Counted from the first letter of the stretch, positions 24,639 through 34,563 are shown. The stretch: DNA of 45,404 nt from Kitasatospora papulosa (GCF_000717245.1 NZ_JNYQ01000028.1:1-45404); one strand, 5' to 3'. Made by a program: numbers and translations. The notes: generated from the sequence alone by a model not told the origin.

Positions 24639-24691
24639 GCTCCCCTGCGACCGGGGGCTCGTCGATCACGGGCCCCCGGTCGCAGGGGAGC
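24639..24691 (+). terminator. Perfect 20-bp hairpin after the lipoprotein gene
   Basis: GCTCCCCTGCGACCGGGGGC (24639-24658) pairs perfectly with the sequence at 24672-24691 around a 13-base loop. It starts 58 bases after the stop codon of the lipoprotein gene. The stem is exceptionally long for a terminator. Confidence 0.75.
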
Positions 24692-25119
24692 GGCTGCGGG
24701 AGTGGCTGAACGTGGAATGCAACGCTTCGCATACGGCCGTCCGCTGATGGGGCTTCCCGTCGAGATCCTCGGCCACCTGGGTGATGCGGCGTCCGACACT
24801 GCCGCGGGTTCCACGTCTTCGAGGGTGGCCCGGCCGCCCAAGCGCGGGGGCGAGTCCACGTCTCGGTGACCTGGCAAACCGGAACCCTGTGCAGGCGGTG
24901 ACGGCTACGGACACCGGCTCTTGGAAGGCCACCACGCAGGAGTGAGACCGGCTGTACCCCGCCGACCCGCCCACCATGAAAAGCGAAACGAACCCCGGCG
25001 AGAGGTAGGGCCTTGACCCCGAATGGCCGGAACCCGAGGCCGACCGGAAGGTCCTGTCCTGCCGTGCCATCCAACATGACCGGATGTTCTCGAACTTCGA
25101 GGCAGGTCCGCCACCCTAT
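24692..25119. other. Gap without a supported gene
   Basis: Frames on both strands are long but have poor protein character and no starts with ribosome binding sites. I see no repeats or structure here. Confidence 0.4.
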
Positions 25120-25288
25120 TCACGCCGCGGTCGTCTGCGACCGTTCAAGGAGCTGGCCGCGTTCAAAGCGGGCCCCAGCGCGGACGAGGGCAACGAGGCG
25201 GGGTGTATTCACGGCTCGCATCGCGCCCTCGCGGACGATGTCGTCGATCAGAGAGCCTGTCTTGGTCGTTCCAACGACATTCACTACG
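25120..25288 (-). pseudogene. Possible transposase N-terminal fragment (IS256-like)
   Basis: The frame reads NVVGTTKTGSLIDDIVREGA, which recalls the start of IS256-family transposases (SLIDDIVREGARRML). It then diverges to NTPRLVALVRAGARFERGQL and stops at 25120. If correct, it is a short chimeric remnant. The resemblance is judged by eye only. Confidence 0.25.
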
Positions 25289-25310
25289 CTTAGCACGGGC
25301 CCACGGCACG

Positions 25311-25345
25311 ATGACGGCCCGCCGACTCCGTCGGCGAGCCGTCAT
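25311..25345 (-). terminator. Hairpin after the Cys-rich mini-protein gene
   Basis: ATGACGGC..GCCGAC pairs with GTCGGC..GCCGTCAT across 25311-25345, with a small internal bulge and a TCC loop. It begins 24 bases beyond the stop of the gene at 25369-25530, which is read leftwards. Confidence 0.7.
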
Positions 25346-25368
25346 GAAACTTCGAGGTTGGCCGACTG

Positions 25369-25530
25369 CTACCACTCGGAGTTGTAGCCCGAGCCGTTGC
25401 ATCCGGAACAGACGCCATCGCCTCCGCACTTGCTGCACTTGCGAGGGCCGGACCATGCGTAGACCTCGCCGGTGCCCTTGCACGTGCGGCACTGGCCCTT
25501 TCTCTCCGGGCATGCCTTGCATCGCGCCAT
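25369..25530 (-). CDS. Cys-rich mini-protein with DnaJ-like zinc motifs
   Basis: This 53-residue protein is in a frame hidden by longer open frames. It has four C-x2-C pairs: Cys4-Cys7, Cys14-Cys17 followed by KGTG, Cys32-Cys35 followed by GGDG, and Cys41-Cys44 followed by NGSG. CxxCxGxG is the signature of the DnaJ/Hsp40 zinc-binding domain, so it should bind two zinc ions as a free-standing finger domain. A strong ribosome binding site (GGGGGAG) lies six to twelve bases before ATG 25530, and a hairpin follows the stop. It has no J domain or other domains. It might be a small chaperone or redox-handling protein, or a nucleic-acid or protein-binding module. Confidence 0.75.
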   Translation of the reverse strand: MARCKACPERKGQCRTCKGTGEVYAWSGPRKCSKCGGDGVCSGCNGSGYNSEW

Positions 25531-25879
25531 GAGCGGCTCCCCCTTGTCCTCTGACCGGAAGCTTCACCGTACACAGAGTGATCAGGCTCACGCCATGGAA
25601 TTACTGCCGCACGTGCAGTGAGCTCTTCCGGCCTGTCTGAGTCAGCGTCCCCGATCGCCGCGAACACGCCGCAGGCGGCCAGCGTGGTGTTCGAGGGGCG
25701 AGCGGTCCAACGGGGGGTGAGGTGCTCGGCCCTCGGGAGGGAGCGGACGTCGTCGAGGAGCGGATAGCGGACCGGTGTGACAGGCCCTCCTCGGCCGGGC
25801 CGAACACCTCCTCGCTGCCCTGCCCGCCACACCGAATGCAAACGATTCGGTCACTACGCGTGACTGGCAACATGGCCGG
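25531..25879. other. Divergent promoter region
   Basis: About 350 bases separate the mini-protein gene (leftwards) and the gene at 25880 (rightwards). They should hold both promoters. Long minus-strand frames here have no protein character. No palindrome stands out. Confidence 0.4.
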
Positions 25880-26143
25880 ATGACCGAGCACCCACAGCGG
25901 CGGATCTACGGGGCCGAAGGTGATCCCTACGCCATCCGCCCCGGCCACGAGTACGTCCAACTCTTTGGCGGACCGCTGGACGGACAACTACTGAACATCA
26001 CGGGCCTCACGCTTGAGCAGCGCATCACCGGCGTGCACCTGATCACTCCGCGCAGCGTTTATGGGCCAGGTGGCCGGGCGTCCTATGCACCAGCCAGTGA
26101 CCACCCTGACGAACACTGGGTCTGGGAGGGTGACGTGCCCTGA
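25880..26143 (+). CDS. Hypothetical protein, 87 residues
   Basis: This small soluble protein from ATG 25880 has the regular sequence YVQLFGGPLDGQLLNITGLT, ending in a Tyr/Trp-rich tail (DEHWVWEGDVP). The GGPLDG motif and W-rich end recur in small actinobacterial phage- or plasmid-borne proteins, but the function is not known. The ribosome binding site is weak. It stands alone, divergent from the mini-protein gene. Confidence 0.65.
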   Translation: MTEHPQRRIYGAEGDPYAIRPGHEYVQLFGGPLDGQLLNITGLTLEQRITGVHLITPRSVYGPGGRASYAPASDHPDEHWVWEGDVP

Positions 26144-26328
26144 GGCAACTCGTTCCCCAGCTCGGACCAGGCCTTGCAGTGAAATGAGACCTCTGAGATG
26201 CTCCGCGCTACCTCGCGTCGCCCGGTCACCGGTTTTGCACGCACCGACGTGCCCGCGCTCACGAATGGCTCACCGTGCACCCTTGGAACCCCTGCCTGGC
26301 TGCTGCTTCGGCTCCTGTTCGGCCGAAG

Positions 26329-26730
26329 TCACCCCTGCGGCGATGCTCCGACGGTCTCTTCGCAGACCACAGCGTGCACATCCATCAAGAGATCTTGCTG
26401 CGCTTTGCTGAGCCCGCGCAGGGAGGGCTGCTTGTCGCCGGCTGACCATCGGGTGCCGCAGATCGTCAGGTTGCCGAAGATGTATTGCGTCGGGCCGCCG
26501 AGAGCGGTTACGACCCTCGTGGCGATGGGGTTGGGCGGGTACGTCGCCACGAAGCACGAGCTTTTGCCGACATGGCCCTGCAAACCGTCACCGCCCCATG
26601 AGGAACGGTGGATGCTGAAGGCCAGGGGACTCTTGTGATGTGGGTCCGCGGCCTCACACATCCGGGCCTGGGCCTCGTCGGAGAACATCAGGTGTCCATT
26701 GGGATCGAAGAACGCATAGAGCTCCGCCAT
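26329..26730 (-). CDS. Hypothetical protein, 133 residues
   Basis: The start is ATG 26730, with GAGGG five bases upstream. It begins MAELYAFFDPNGHLMFSDEA and has a middle segment GKSSCFVATYPPNPIATRVV, then YIFGNLTICGTRWSAGDKQP and a helical end KAQQDLLMDVHAVVCEE. Composition and codon use are those of a normal soluble protein. No family is recognised. It is 78 bases downstream of the Hsp20 gene on the same strand and could be in one operon with it. Confidence 0.6.
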   Translation of the reverse strand: MAELYAFFDPNGHLMFSDEAQARMCEAADPHHKSPLAFSIHRSSWGGDGLQGHVGKSSCFVATYPPNPIATRVVTALGGPTQYIFGNLTICGTRWSAGDKQPSLRGLSKAQQDLLMDVHAVVCEETVGASPQG

Positions 26731-26807
26731 ACAAACCCTCCACGCCGGCCGTGCTGAGCCCTCTCCGAGGAGAGCAGGCAGCAATAGGCCGCCCTTACAC
26801 CGGGCGG

Positions 26808-27287
26808 TCAGGCCTGGGTGATTTCCACGTGGTGTGCCTTGGCCGCCTGGGCTTTGGGCACCGTGACGGTGAGGACTCCGTCGGACAGGGACGCGGTGAC
26901 CTCGTCTGCCTTGACGCCCGCGGGAAGCAGAGCCTGCAACGCGAAGTGCCCGACGCGTCGTGTGCTGTGGCGCAGGACTCCCTCGCGCTCGCGCTCCTTG
27001 TACTCGCCGGAGATGCGCAGCTCCCGGTCGCTGATCTCCACGTCGATGTCCTCGCGCTCGATTCCGGGCAGCTCCGCCTCGACCACGTAGGAGTCGTCGG
27101 TCTCATGCATGTCCGCCAGGGGCGACCACGCGCCGGTCGTTGGTTCCGCCCCTACCGCTTCGAGGAAGTGGTTCATCCGCTCGAAGAGTTCGTCGAACTC
27201 GGTAGCGGTCTGCTTTCCCCATCCCAGTGGGGGAAACGGGTGGTTCATGAGCTGGCCGGGCCTGCGGTGTACGGCCGGGAGAACCAT
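26808..27287 (-). CDS. Hsp20/alpha-crystallin family small heat-shock protein
   Basis: This 159-residue holdase chaperone prevents aggregation of unfolded proteins. The alpha-crystallin domain covers about residues 52-155, with SYVVEAELPGIEREDIDVEI, the strand ELRISGEY, and ALLPAGVKADEVTASLSDGV before LTVTVPK. The N-terminal arm has the usual FDELFERMNHFLEAV helix. GGAGGTGAGCC lies before ATG 27287, giving a good ribosome binding site. I looked for RheA or HspR/HAIR operators upstream and did not find them. It is placed next to metal-resistance genes, as Hsp20 genes often are on Streptomyces plasmids. Confidence 0.92.
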   Translation of the reverse strand: MVLPAVHRRPGQLMNHPFPPLGWGKQTATEFDELFERMNHFLEAVGAEPTTGAWSPLADMHETDDSYVVEAELPGIEREDIDVEISDRELRISGEYKEREREGVLRHSTRRVGHFALQALLPAGVKADEVTASLSDGVLTVTVPKAQAAKAHHVEITQA

Positions 27288-27356
27288 GACGGCTCACCTC
27301 CGCAAGAAGACGCTCCCTCCATGCTGCACGCCCCGCCGCCGGCCCGCGAGCGAGGA

Positions 27357-27421
27357 CAGCCTGCCGGGCCGGTTCGCGGGCCCGGGCGTCCGGAAGGCCT
27401 CCACCGGCTCCCGGCAGGCTG
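27357..27421. repeat. 12-bp inverted repeat upstream of the Hsp20 gene
   Basis: CAGCCTGCCGGG (27357-27368) is perfectly repeated, inverted, at 27410-27421. The 41-base loop is too long for a normal terminator. It lies 70-134 bases upstream of the Hsp20 start and might be an operator pair or a leftover structure. Confidence 0.4.
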
Positions 27422-27576
27422 CCAGCGACATATCCGCGACTCGGACGACTTCCCCGGCTCGCCGTTCCCTCGAAACCCCGCAGGGTCCCTTCCCACGAAG
27501 AACCGGTCAGACGCAGACGCGCTGCCGCTCACACCAGTATCGGCTCCCCAACCCAGCCACGCCTCATCACCGTCAG

Positions 27577-27810
27577 TTGCTCAAGATCCACGCCCAGGAA
27601 CAGGCACGCCGCGAGCGGGCACGCGCCGAGATGGCGTTCAAGATCCAGCCACAACGCTCCTCGTCCACCGCACTGCTCCACCGGGGAGGCTGCTCCACCT
27701 ACCCGGACCAAGTCGGCTTGATCTCCCGCGAGGGCGCCATGGTGGCACTCGCAGAGCCGGGCATTGAGCCGTGCGAGGTCTGCCGACCGCAGACCGGACT
27801 CCTCGGCTGA
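27577..27810 (+). CDS. DUF6233-like protein, short
   Basis: The start is TTG 27577 (or ATG 27631). A basic helical lead (LLKIHAQEQARRERARAEM) is followed by a small domain with LLHRGGCSTYPDQVGLISRE and ALAEPGIEPCEVCRPQTGLL, ending at a stop after LLG. The Cys in HRGGC and the final C-x2-C-RP pair are the conserved features of DUF6233 proteins, which are common in Streptomyces and of unknown function. Full-length relatives have a longer N-terminal helix, so this one is truncated or the start is further upstream. A duplicate with a damaged Cys pair is at 9748-9926. Confidence 0.6.
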   Translation: MLKIHAQEQARRERARAEMAFKIQPQRSSSTALLHRGGCSTYPDQVGLISREGAMVALAEPGIEPCEVCRPQTGLLG

Positions 27811-27901
27811 CCGGCAGGGGCCCGCACTCCCCGCGGGCTTCCCCTCGAAGAACAAGAAGCCCTCTTCCTCGAAGACCGGGAAGAGGCGGGCCGTGGTGCC
27901 G

Positions 27902-28429
27902 CTACCTCCAGTATCCGCCCGGCACCGCACACCGCCCAGAGCTACGCCGCCGCGTAGGTGTGCGCACGTCCGCCCCGCCACTCCACCCAGTCCGGCTGAT
28001 CGAGCAGCCGTTCCGCGTCCGGGAGCCCCGCACGGCGCAGAAACTCCACGACGTCCTGGTCCAGGCAACACACGACCATGAGCCAGCCGTGGCCGCCGCT
28101 TTTGGGTTTGCGGCCGGGGCTGGGGGCGCTGTGGTGGTCGAGGGGGGCGTCCATCGCGGGCTCCGAAGTGATCGCGGTATGTGGCCGAGCTTGGCGTACA
28201 GCGGGCAGTGCCCGAGCCCGCCGGTGACCAGCAGGTCGAAGCCGGTGAGGATGAGCAGCACCTCCATCGCCACTGCGAGGGCCGCGGTGGCTGTCGTGAG
28301 CAGGAGGATCCCGGCGATAGCGGCGGCCAGGCCCACGAGGATCCGGCCGAAGCGTTCAACGGGGCTGATGTTGACCGTGGCCCAAGCCGATGTGGCCTTG
28401 CGTAGGTGCCGGGTGGCCGAGGCGGTCAC
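27902..28429 (-). CDS. YgaP-type (DUF2892) membrane protein, C-terminus doubtful
   Basis: The N-terminal 90 residues are typical: MTASATRHLRKATSAWATVN, then NISPVERFGRILVGLAAAIA and two membrane segments, followed by GLGHCPLYAKLGH with the conserved Cys. This is the inner-membrane YgaP-like DUF2892 domain, usually 65-110 residues long. The remaining 85 residues are rich in Ser, Thr and Arg and overlap the frame at 27942-28154, so they are probably not a natural domain. A lost stop or frameshift near 28160 is likely. The first codon is GTG at 28429. It lies in a series with the SHOCT gene, which precedes it on the same strand. Confidence 0.65.
   Translation of the reverse strand: MTASATRHLRKATSAWATVNISPVERFGRILVGLAAAIAGILLLTTATAALAVAMEVLLILTGFDLLVTGGLGHCPLYAKLGHIPRSLRSPRWTPPSTTTAPPAPAANPKAAATAGSWSCVAWTRTSWSFCAVRGSRTRNGCSISRTGWSGGADVRTPTRRRSSGRCAVPGGYWR
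27942..28154 (-). CDS. Small protein with DUF2933-like start
   Basis: This 70-residue frame from ATG 28154 contains KSGGHGWLMVVCCLDQDVVE, where HGWLMVVCC matches the start of the DUF2933 membrane segment. It then continues as a soluble end VEFLRRAGLPDAERLLDQPD with WVEWRGGRAHTYAAA. The codon pattern favours this frame over the overlapping end of the DUF2892 frame. It may be a fusion of a broken DUF2933 gene with another small protein. Its place between Hsp20 and the copper ATPase fits metal-related clusters. Confidence 0.5.
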   Translation of the reverse strand: MDAPLDHHSAPSPGRKPKSGGHGWLMVVCCLDQDVVEFLRRAGLPDAERLLDQPDWVEWRGGRAHTYAAA

Positions 28430-28470
28430 GCCCTACATCCCTTCCATTCCAGGATCACCGCTCGCTGTCT

Positions 28471-28761
28471 TCAGCGCTGATGCGGCCCGGTTCCTGAGCC
28501 GTGCAAGGCGGCCAAGCGGCGCCGGTAGCCGTCTTCGTCGATCTCACCGCGGGCGAACCGCACGGCGAGAATCTCCTCAGGTGTGAGGTCCGGGGCGCTG
28601 ACGGGGCCGTGGTGGTGTTCTCCGCTGACGGAGCCGGCACGGGCCAGGGCGCGGAAGAGCAGCACTGCCGCGGTAATGATCAGCCCCCAGAACAGGATCA
28701 TGCTGACCGACATGACGAACCAGCCCCAGCCGCTGACGTCGTGGTCGTACCAGAACATCAT
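28471..28761 (-). CDS. SHOCT-domain membrane protein
   Basis: This 96-residue protein starts at ATG 28761, preceded by GAGGAAG. A membrane segment (FVMSVSMILFWGLIITAAVLLF) is followed by a linker and a C-terminal SHOCT motif (TPEEILAVRFARGEIDEDGY, then RRRLAAL). SHOCT is a short helical oligomerisation motif often placed beside membrane and metal-transport genes. It is divergent from the copper ATPase gene, with about 190 bases between the starts, so the two may share a regulator. It is likely in one transcript with the DUF2892 gene 41 bases downstream. Confidence 0.8.
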   Translation of the reverse strand: MMFWYDHDVSGWGWFVMSVSMILFWGLIITAAVLLFRALARAGSVSGEHHHGPVSAPDLTPEEILAVRFARGEIDEDGYRRRLAALHGSGTGPHQR

Positions 28762-28952
28762 CGCGATCACTTCCTCGCGGGTGGGCCGCTGAGCGTTATC
28801 TGCGCAGGCAGTCCGCGTACTTCCATGGTCCCGCCACAGCGACGGCGGCGCTGGGGCCGAACGGTCCTGCCCGCGGGCCCGGTGCGCCCCTGCCCACCGA
28901 GGTGCCCCGACGGAGAATGGATGGTGGAAGCAGACGGCTGAGGGAGCGCGCA
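28762..28952. promoter_or_regulatory. Divergent promoter region of SHOCT and copper ATPase genes
   Basis: These 191 bases separate the two divergent starts. No canonical CsoR-type operator (a TACCC...GGGTA palindrome) is visible. The GCGCG- and GGCC-rich spacer has no clear repeat. Regulation is inferred only from position. Confidence 0.4.
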
Positions 28953-31511
<2,559 letters not shown>

Positions 31512-31650
31512 CGACCCACGACCCCTACGATGACGAGCTTTTGATGAGTTGCTGGTCAACCCGCTGAAAGATCTGGTGGGAACTCGCTGAGCGAGGGCGG
31601 GACAAGCCTTCGTTTTCGGTTCGGCATGAAGGACATCAGTGAGGTTTCTG

Positions 31651-31668
31651 AAGTGGAGGTCTCCACTT
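31651..31668. promoter_or_regulatory. Perfect 8-bp inverted repeat upstream of padR
   Basis: AAGTGGAG GT CTCCACTT spans 31651-31668, about 117 bases before the padR start. It could be an operator of the PadR regulator or of another dimeric factor. Confidence 0.45.
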
Positions 31669-31747
31669 GTGAGTAGCGTGGCGGCCGTCCGGCGCTTCGC
31701 GACGAGATCGAGCGGGGCGGTATCCGGCGCAGGCGTAGGATCGGATG

Positions 31748-31757
31748 CCGATATCGG
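31748..31757. promoter_or_regulatory. CCGATATCGG palindrome before padR
   Basis: This perfect 10-bp palindrome ends 27 bases before the padR start. The identical palindrome lies before the APC transporter gene (33425-33434), so it may be the PadR operator. Confidence 0.5.
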
Positions 31758-31784
31758 TTTCGTCACTGCCGGAGGTGGTCCAGG

Positions 31785-32090
31785 GTGCGGGAGTTCCAGC
31801 GGGGTGCGGTGCGGCTGCACATCCTGCATCACGCGGCCCAGGAGGAGATCTACGGTGCGTGGATGACCGAGGAGCTGGCCTCCCACGGCTACCGGATCAG
31901 TCCCGGTACCCTGTACCCGACGCTGCACCGGCTGGAGGTTGAGGGGCTGCTGGTCTCCGAGCAGCGGGTGGTCGACGGCCGCACCCGGCGCGTATACAAG
32001 GCGACGAAGGCCGGGAAGCAGGCCCTTGCCGAGGACCGCCAGGCTCTCAAGGAGCTGGCCCGCGAAGTCCTCGGCGAGGATGCCCCGTAG
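31785..32090 (+). CDS. PadR-family transcription regulator
   Basis: This 101-residue regulator starts at GTG 31785. The winged helix covers most of the protein: GAVRLHILHHAAQEEIYGAW, TEELASHGYRISPGTLYPTL (recognition helix), HRLEVEGLLVSEQRVVDGRT (wing), then a C-terminal helix KQALAEDRQALKELAREVLG. Short PadR proteins (s1 group) have no large ligand domain and usually autoregulate and control a neighbouring transporter. The likely target here is the APC transporter, which is transcribed towards it (stop codons 18 bases apart). Both genes have CCGATATCGG in the promoter. Confidence 0.9.
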   Translation: MREFQRGAVRLHILHHAAQEEIYGAWMTEELASHGYRISPGTLYPTLHRLEVEGLLVSEQRVVDGRTRRVYKATKAGKQALAEDRQALKELAREVLGEDAP

Positions 32091-32108
32091 CGGCAGCCGC
32101 GCGGGAAA

Positions 32109-33383
32109 TTACGCCCTGCGCGCGGTCACGGCGCGGCGCAGCCCGTAGGCGGCCGCACCGAAGGCCAGCACCGCGGCGCCCGAGATCACCGAGGACACGG
32201 GCAGGGCGAAGGCCAGCACCAGGCAGCCGGCCAGCCCCACGGCCGGGGTTAGCCGGTTCGTTTTTCCCTCGTCCTCGGTGAGCGTCCAGGCGGAGGCGTT
32301 GGCGACCGCGTAGTACGCCAGGACGCCGAAGGAGGAGAACCCGATGGCCCCGTGCACGTCCGTGGTTGCGGCGAGCACCGCGACCACGGCGCCCACCAGC
32401 AGCTCGGCACGGTGCGGCACCTTGAACCGGGGGTGGACGGCGGCCAGGGCGTGCGGCAGGTGCCGGTCGCGGGCCATCGCCAGGGTGGTGCGGGAGACAC
32501 CGAGGATCAGCGCCAGCAGCGAGCCGAGCGCGGCCACTGCGGCGCCCACCTGCACGACGGGGGACAGCCAGCCCGCGCCGGCCGCCCGGACCGCCTCCGA
32601 CAGCGGTGCCGTGGCCTGCGCCAGCCCGCCGGGGCCAAGGACCGTCAGCACCGCGACGGCGACGACGGCGTAGACGACCAGGGTGATGCCCAGCGCGAGC
32701 GGGATGGCCCGGGGGATGGTGCGCGCCGGATCGCGGACCTCCTCGCCGAGCGTGGCGATCCGCGCGTACCCGGCGAACGCGAAGAACAGCAGGCCCGCCG
32801 CCTGGAGCACCCCGCCGGCCGTGGCGTCCGCACCGACGCCGAGTCGGGCCGCGTCCGCCGTGTCGGAGGCGAGGCAGGCGACCACCACCGCGGCGAGCAC
32901 CGCCAGGACCACGGCCACGATCACCCGGGTCAGGAGCGCGGACTTCTGCACCCCGGCGTAGTTGACCACGGTCAGCGCCACCACTGCTGCCACCGCGACC
33001 GCGTGCGCCTGGCCCGGCCATACGTACGAGCCGACCGTGAGGGCCATCGCCGCGCAGGAGGCGGTCTTGCCGACCACGAAGGACCACCCGGCCAGATAGC
33101 CCCAGAAGTCACCGAGGCGTTCGCGGCCGTAGACGTAGGTGCCACCGGAGACCGGGTAGCGGGCCGCGAGCCGGGCCGAGGAGGTGGCGTTGCAGAAGGC
33201 GACCACGGCAGCGACCGCGAGGCCGATCAGCAGCCCGGACCCGGCGGCGTTCGCGGCCGGGGCCAGGGCGGCGAAGATCCCCGCGCCGATCATCGACCCC
33301 AGGCCTATCACCACGGCGTCGGACACCCCGAGCCGCCACTGAAGTTCGTCCGGCATCCCAGCGGCGGTCGACGGCTTGCTCAT
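32109..33383 (-). CDS. APC-superfamily amino-acid/amine permease
   Basis: This 424-residue membrane transporter has about twelve hydrophobic segments. The APC signature near the N-terminus is DAVVIGLGSMIGAGIFAALA. Further helices include FWGYLAGWSFVVGKTASCAA and the region LFFAFAGYARIATLGEEVRD, which matches the helix-6/cytoplasmic E-x-x-x-P segment of the family. The start is ATG 33383, with GAGGGAG seven bases upstream. The substrate cannot be read from the sequence; amino acids or polyamines are usual. It is convergent with PadR, and the promoter palindrome links the two. Confidence 0.9.
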   Translation of the reverse strand: MSKPSTAAGMPDELQWRLGVSDAVVIGLGSMIGAGIFAALAPAANAAGSGLLIGLAVAAVVAFCNATSSARLAARYPVSGGTYVYGRERLGDFWGYLAGWSFVVGKTASCAAMALTVGSYVWPGQAHAVAVAAVVALTVVNYAGVQKSALLTRVIVAVVLAVLAAVVVACLASDTADAARLGVGADATAGGVLQAAGLLFFAFAGYARIATLGEEVRDPARTIPRAIPLALGITLVVYAVVAVAVLTVLGPGGLAQATAPLSEAVRAAGAGWLSPVVQVGAAVAALGSLLALILGVSRTTLAMARDRHLPHALAAVHPRFKVPHRAELLVGAVVAVLAATTDVHGAIGFSSFGVLAYYAVANASAWTLTEDEGKTNRLTPAVGLAGCLVLAFALPVSSVISGAAVLAFGAAAYGLRRAVTARRA

Positions 33384-33424
33384 GGCCCACTCCCTCGGCG
33401 GCACAGCCGCGTAGGTTACGCACT

Positions 33425-33434
33425 CCGATATCGG
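33425..33434. promoter_or_regulatory. CCGATATCGG palindrome before the APC transporter
   Basis: This perfect palindrome, identical to that at 31748-31757, lies 41 bases upstream of the transporter start, within the expected promoter. Confidence 0.5.
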
Positions 33435-33596
33435 GAGACGATACGTGAGCGGCCCGACCGCCGGCCGCAACCCCGGGCCACGAGTGCACGCCCCGTGCTC
33501 GCAGGAATGACCAGTTGCGAGATTTCTGCGAATGCCCCGAAGCGGACCGCGAATCCGCAGGCCACCGGACGACTCGAAGCCCGGTGAATGAGCAGG

Positions 33597-33850
33597 TCAG
33601 CTGCTGGTTTGCGGTTTCCTGGTCCAAGCGGTGCGCGTCAGGCGTTTGGTCACCAGCGTGATGGCTGCCCAGGTGATCAGCGTCCGTCTCGGAGCGCTGG
33701 ACGAGCCGTTCGTAGTCGCGGGCCTGGCGGCGGGCATTCATCATCCAGGCCAGGGACCGGTCGACGACCCAGCGGCGAGGCAGCAGGACGAAGCGGAGGA
33801 GTCCCTGGGCCGGGCGACAGTCTTGATCGTCAGGTTCAGGTGCCGTTCAG
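33597..33850 (-). pseudogene. IS5 transposase, C-terminal fragment with frameshifts
   Basis: The parts LTIKTVARPRDSS, LLPRRWVVDRSLAWMMNARR and LITWAAITLVTKRLTR are found in three frames over about 250 bases, in the order of IS5-family transposases. At least two single-base losses break the frame (near 33797 and 33694). The catalytic Glu position reads VVDRSL, with Asp in place of the usual Glu (VVERSL). The ends of the element were not found. Confidence 0.7.
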
Positions 33851-33890
33851 CAGATCACCGTGAAGGCCATTCCGAAGCGCGACCGCGGCA

Positions 33891-33922
33891 GGGCCGTACA
33901 CGCCAGTCGGCGTGTACGGCCC
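33891..33922 (-). terminator. Perfect 14-bp hairpin after the DUF305 gene
   Basis: GGGCCGTACACGCC (33891-33904) pairs with GGCGTGTACGGCCC (33909-33922) around loop AGTC. It begins 18 bases beyond the stop of the DUF305 gene, which is read leftwards. Confidence 0.8.
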
Positions 33923-33939
33923 CGTGAACGCCGAGCCGG

Positions 33940-34563
33940 TCAGCCCGTGCCGAGAAGGCTGTTCATCCTGCTGATCTCCGCGGTCTGAGAAGTGATGATG
34001 GCGTCAGCCATCTTCTTGGCGTCAGGGAAGGATCCGTCGGCCTTCTCCGTCTTCGCCATATCCACGGCGCCCTCGTGATGCTTGATCATCATCTCCAGGA
34101 AAGCGGTGTCGAACGCCTTGCCGGACGACTTCTTCAGGCTGTCCATGTCCTCGCCCGTCATCATGCCGTCCATGCCATGCATGGAGTGATCCATGACGCC
34201 CTCGGCGGGAACCTCCTCGCCCCATGAGGTCAGCCAGCCCGACAGGGTCTTGATCTCCGGGGCCTGCGCCTTTTTGATTTCGCCCGCCAGGATTTTGACC
34301 TGAGCCGACTGGGCCCGCCTGGAGGCAAGGTCGGCCATCTCCACGGCCTGGCGGTGGTGAGGAATCATGCCCTTGGCGAACGCGACGTCGGCGGCATTGT
34401 GCTCACCCTGCGACACCGCAGCGGACGCAGTGGCCGAGGCCGACGAGCCGTGCCCGTCGTGCCCGGCCGAGGCGTCCTTGTCCGACCCGCACGCTGCGAG
34501 CACGAAGGACGCGGCGCCGGCAGCGGCGACGAGCGCCGTACGGCGGATGAAGTGCTTGTTCAT
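33940..34563 (-). CDS. DUF305 lipoprotein
   Basis: This is a 207-residue exported protein. The signal peptide ends in the lipobox FVLAAC near residue 25, so the protein should be lipid-anchored outside the membrane. Two DUF305 half-domains each carry the H-H pair in GMIPHHRQAVEMADLA and MMIKHHEGAVDMAKTE. The Met/His-rich segment DHSMHGMDGMM between them could bind copper. DUF305 genes are common next to copper-handling genes. Start ATG 34563 follows AAGGAG. The DUF6153 gene precedes it on the same strand by 128 bases, suggesting a shared operon, and a strong hairpin terminates it. Confidence 0.9.
   Translation of the reverse strand: MNKHFIRRTALVAAAGAASFVLAACGSDKDASAGHDGHGSSASATASAAVSQGEHNAADVAFAKGMIPHHRQAVEMADLASRRAQSAQVKILAGEIKKAQAPEIKTLSGWLTSWGEEVPAEGVMDHSMHGMDGMMTGEDMDSLKKSSGKAFDTAFLEMMIKHHEGAVDMAKTEKADGSFPDAKKMADAIITSQTAEISRMNSLLGTG

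Noticed and set aside
25290..25841. 183-residue minus-strand frame over the mini-protein gene
   Set aside because: Composition is Arg/Ala-rich and irregular. The 53-residue frame beneath it has the ribosome binding site, motif and terminator.
27288..27356. RheA or HspR/HAIR operator before Hsp20
   Set aside because: Neither TGTCATC-N5-GATGACA nor CTTGAGT-N7-ACTCAAG is present.
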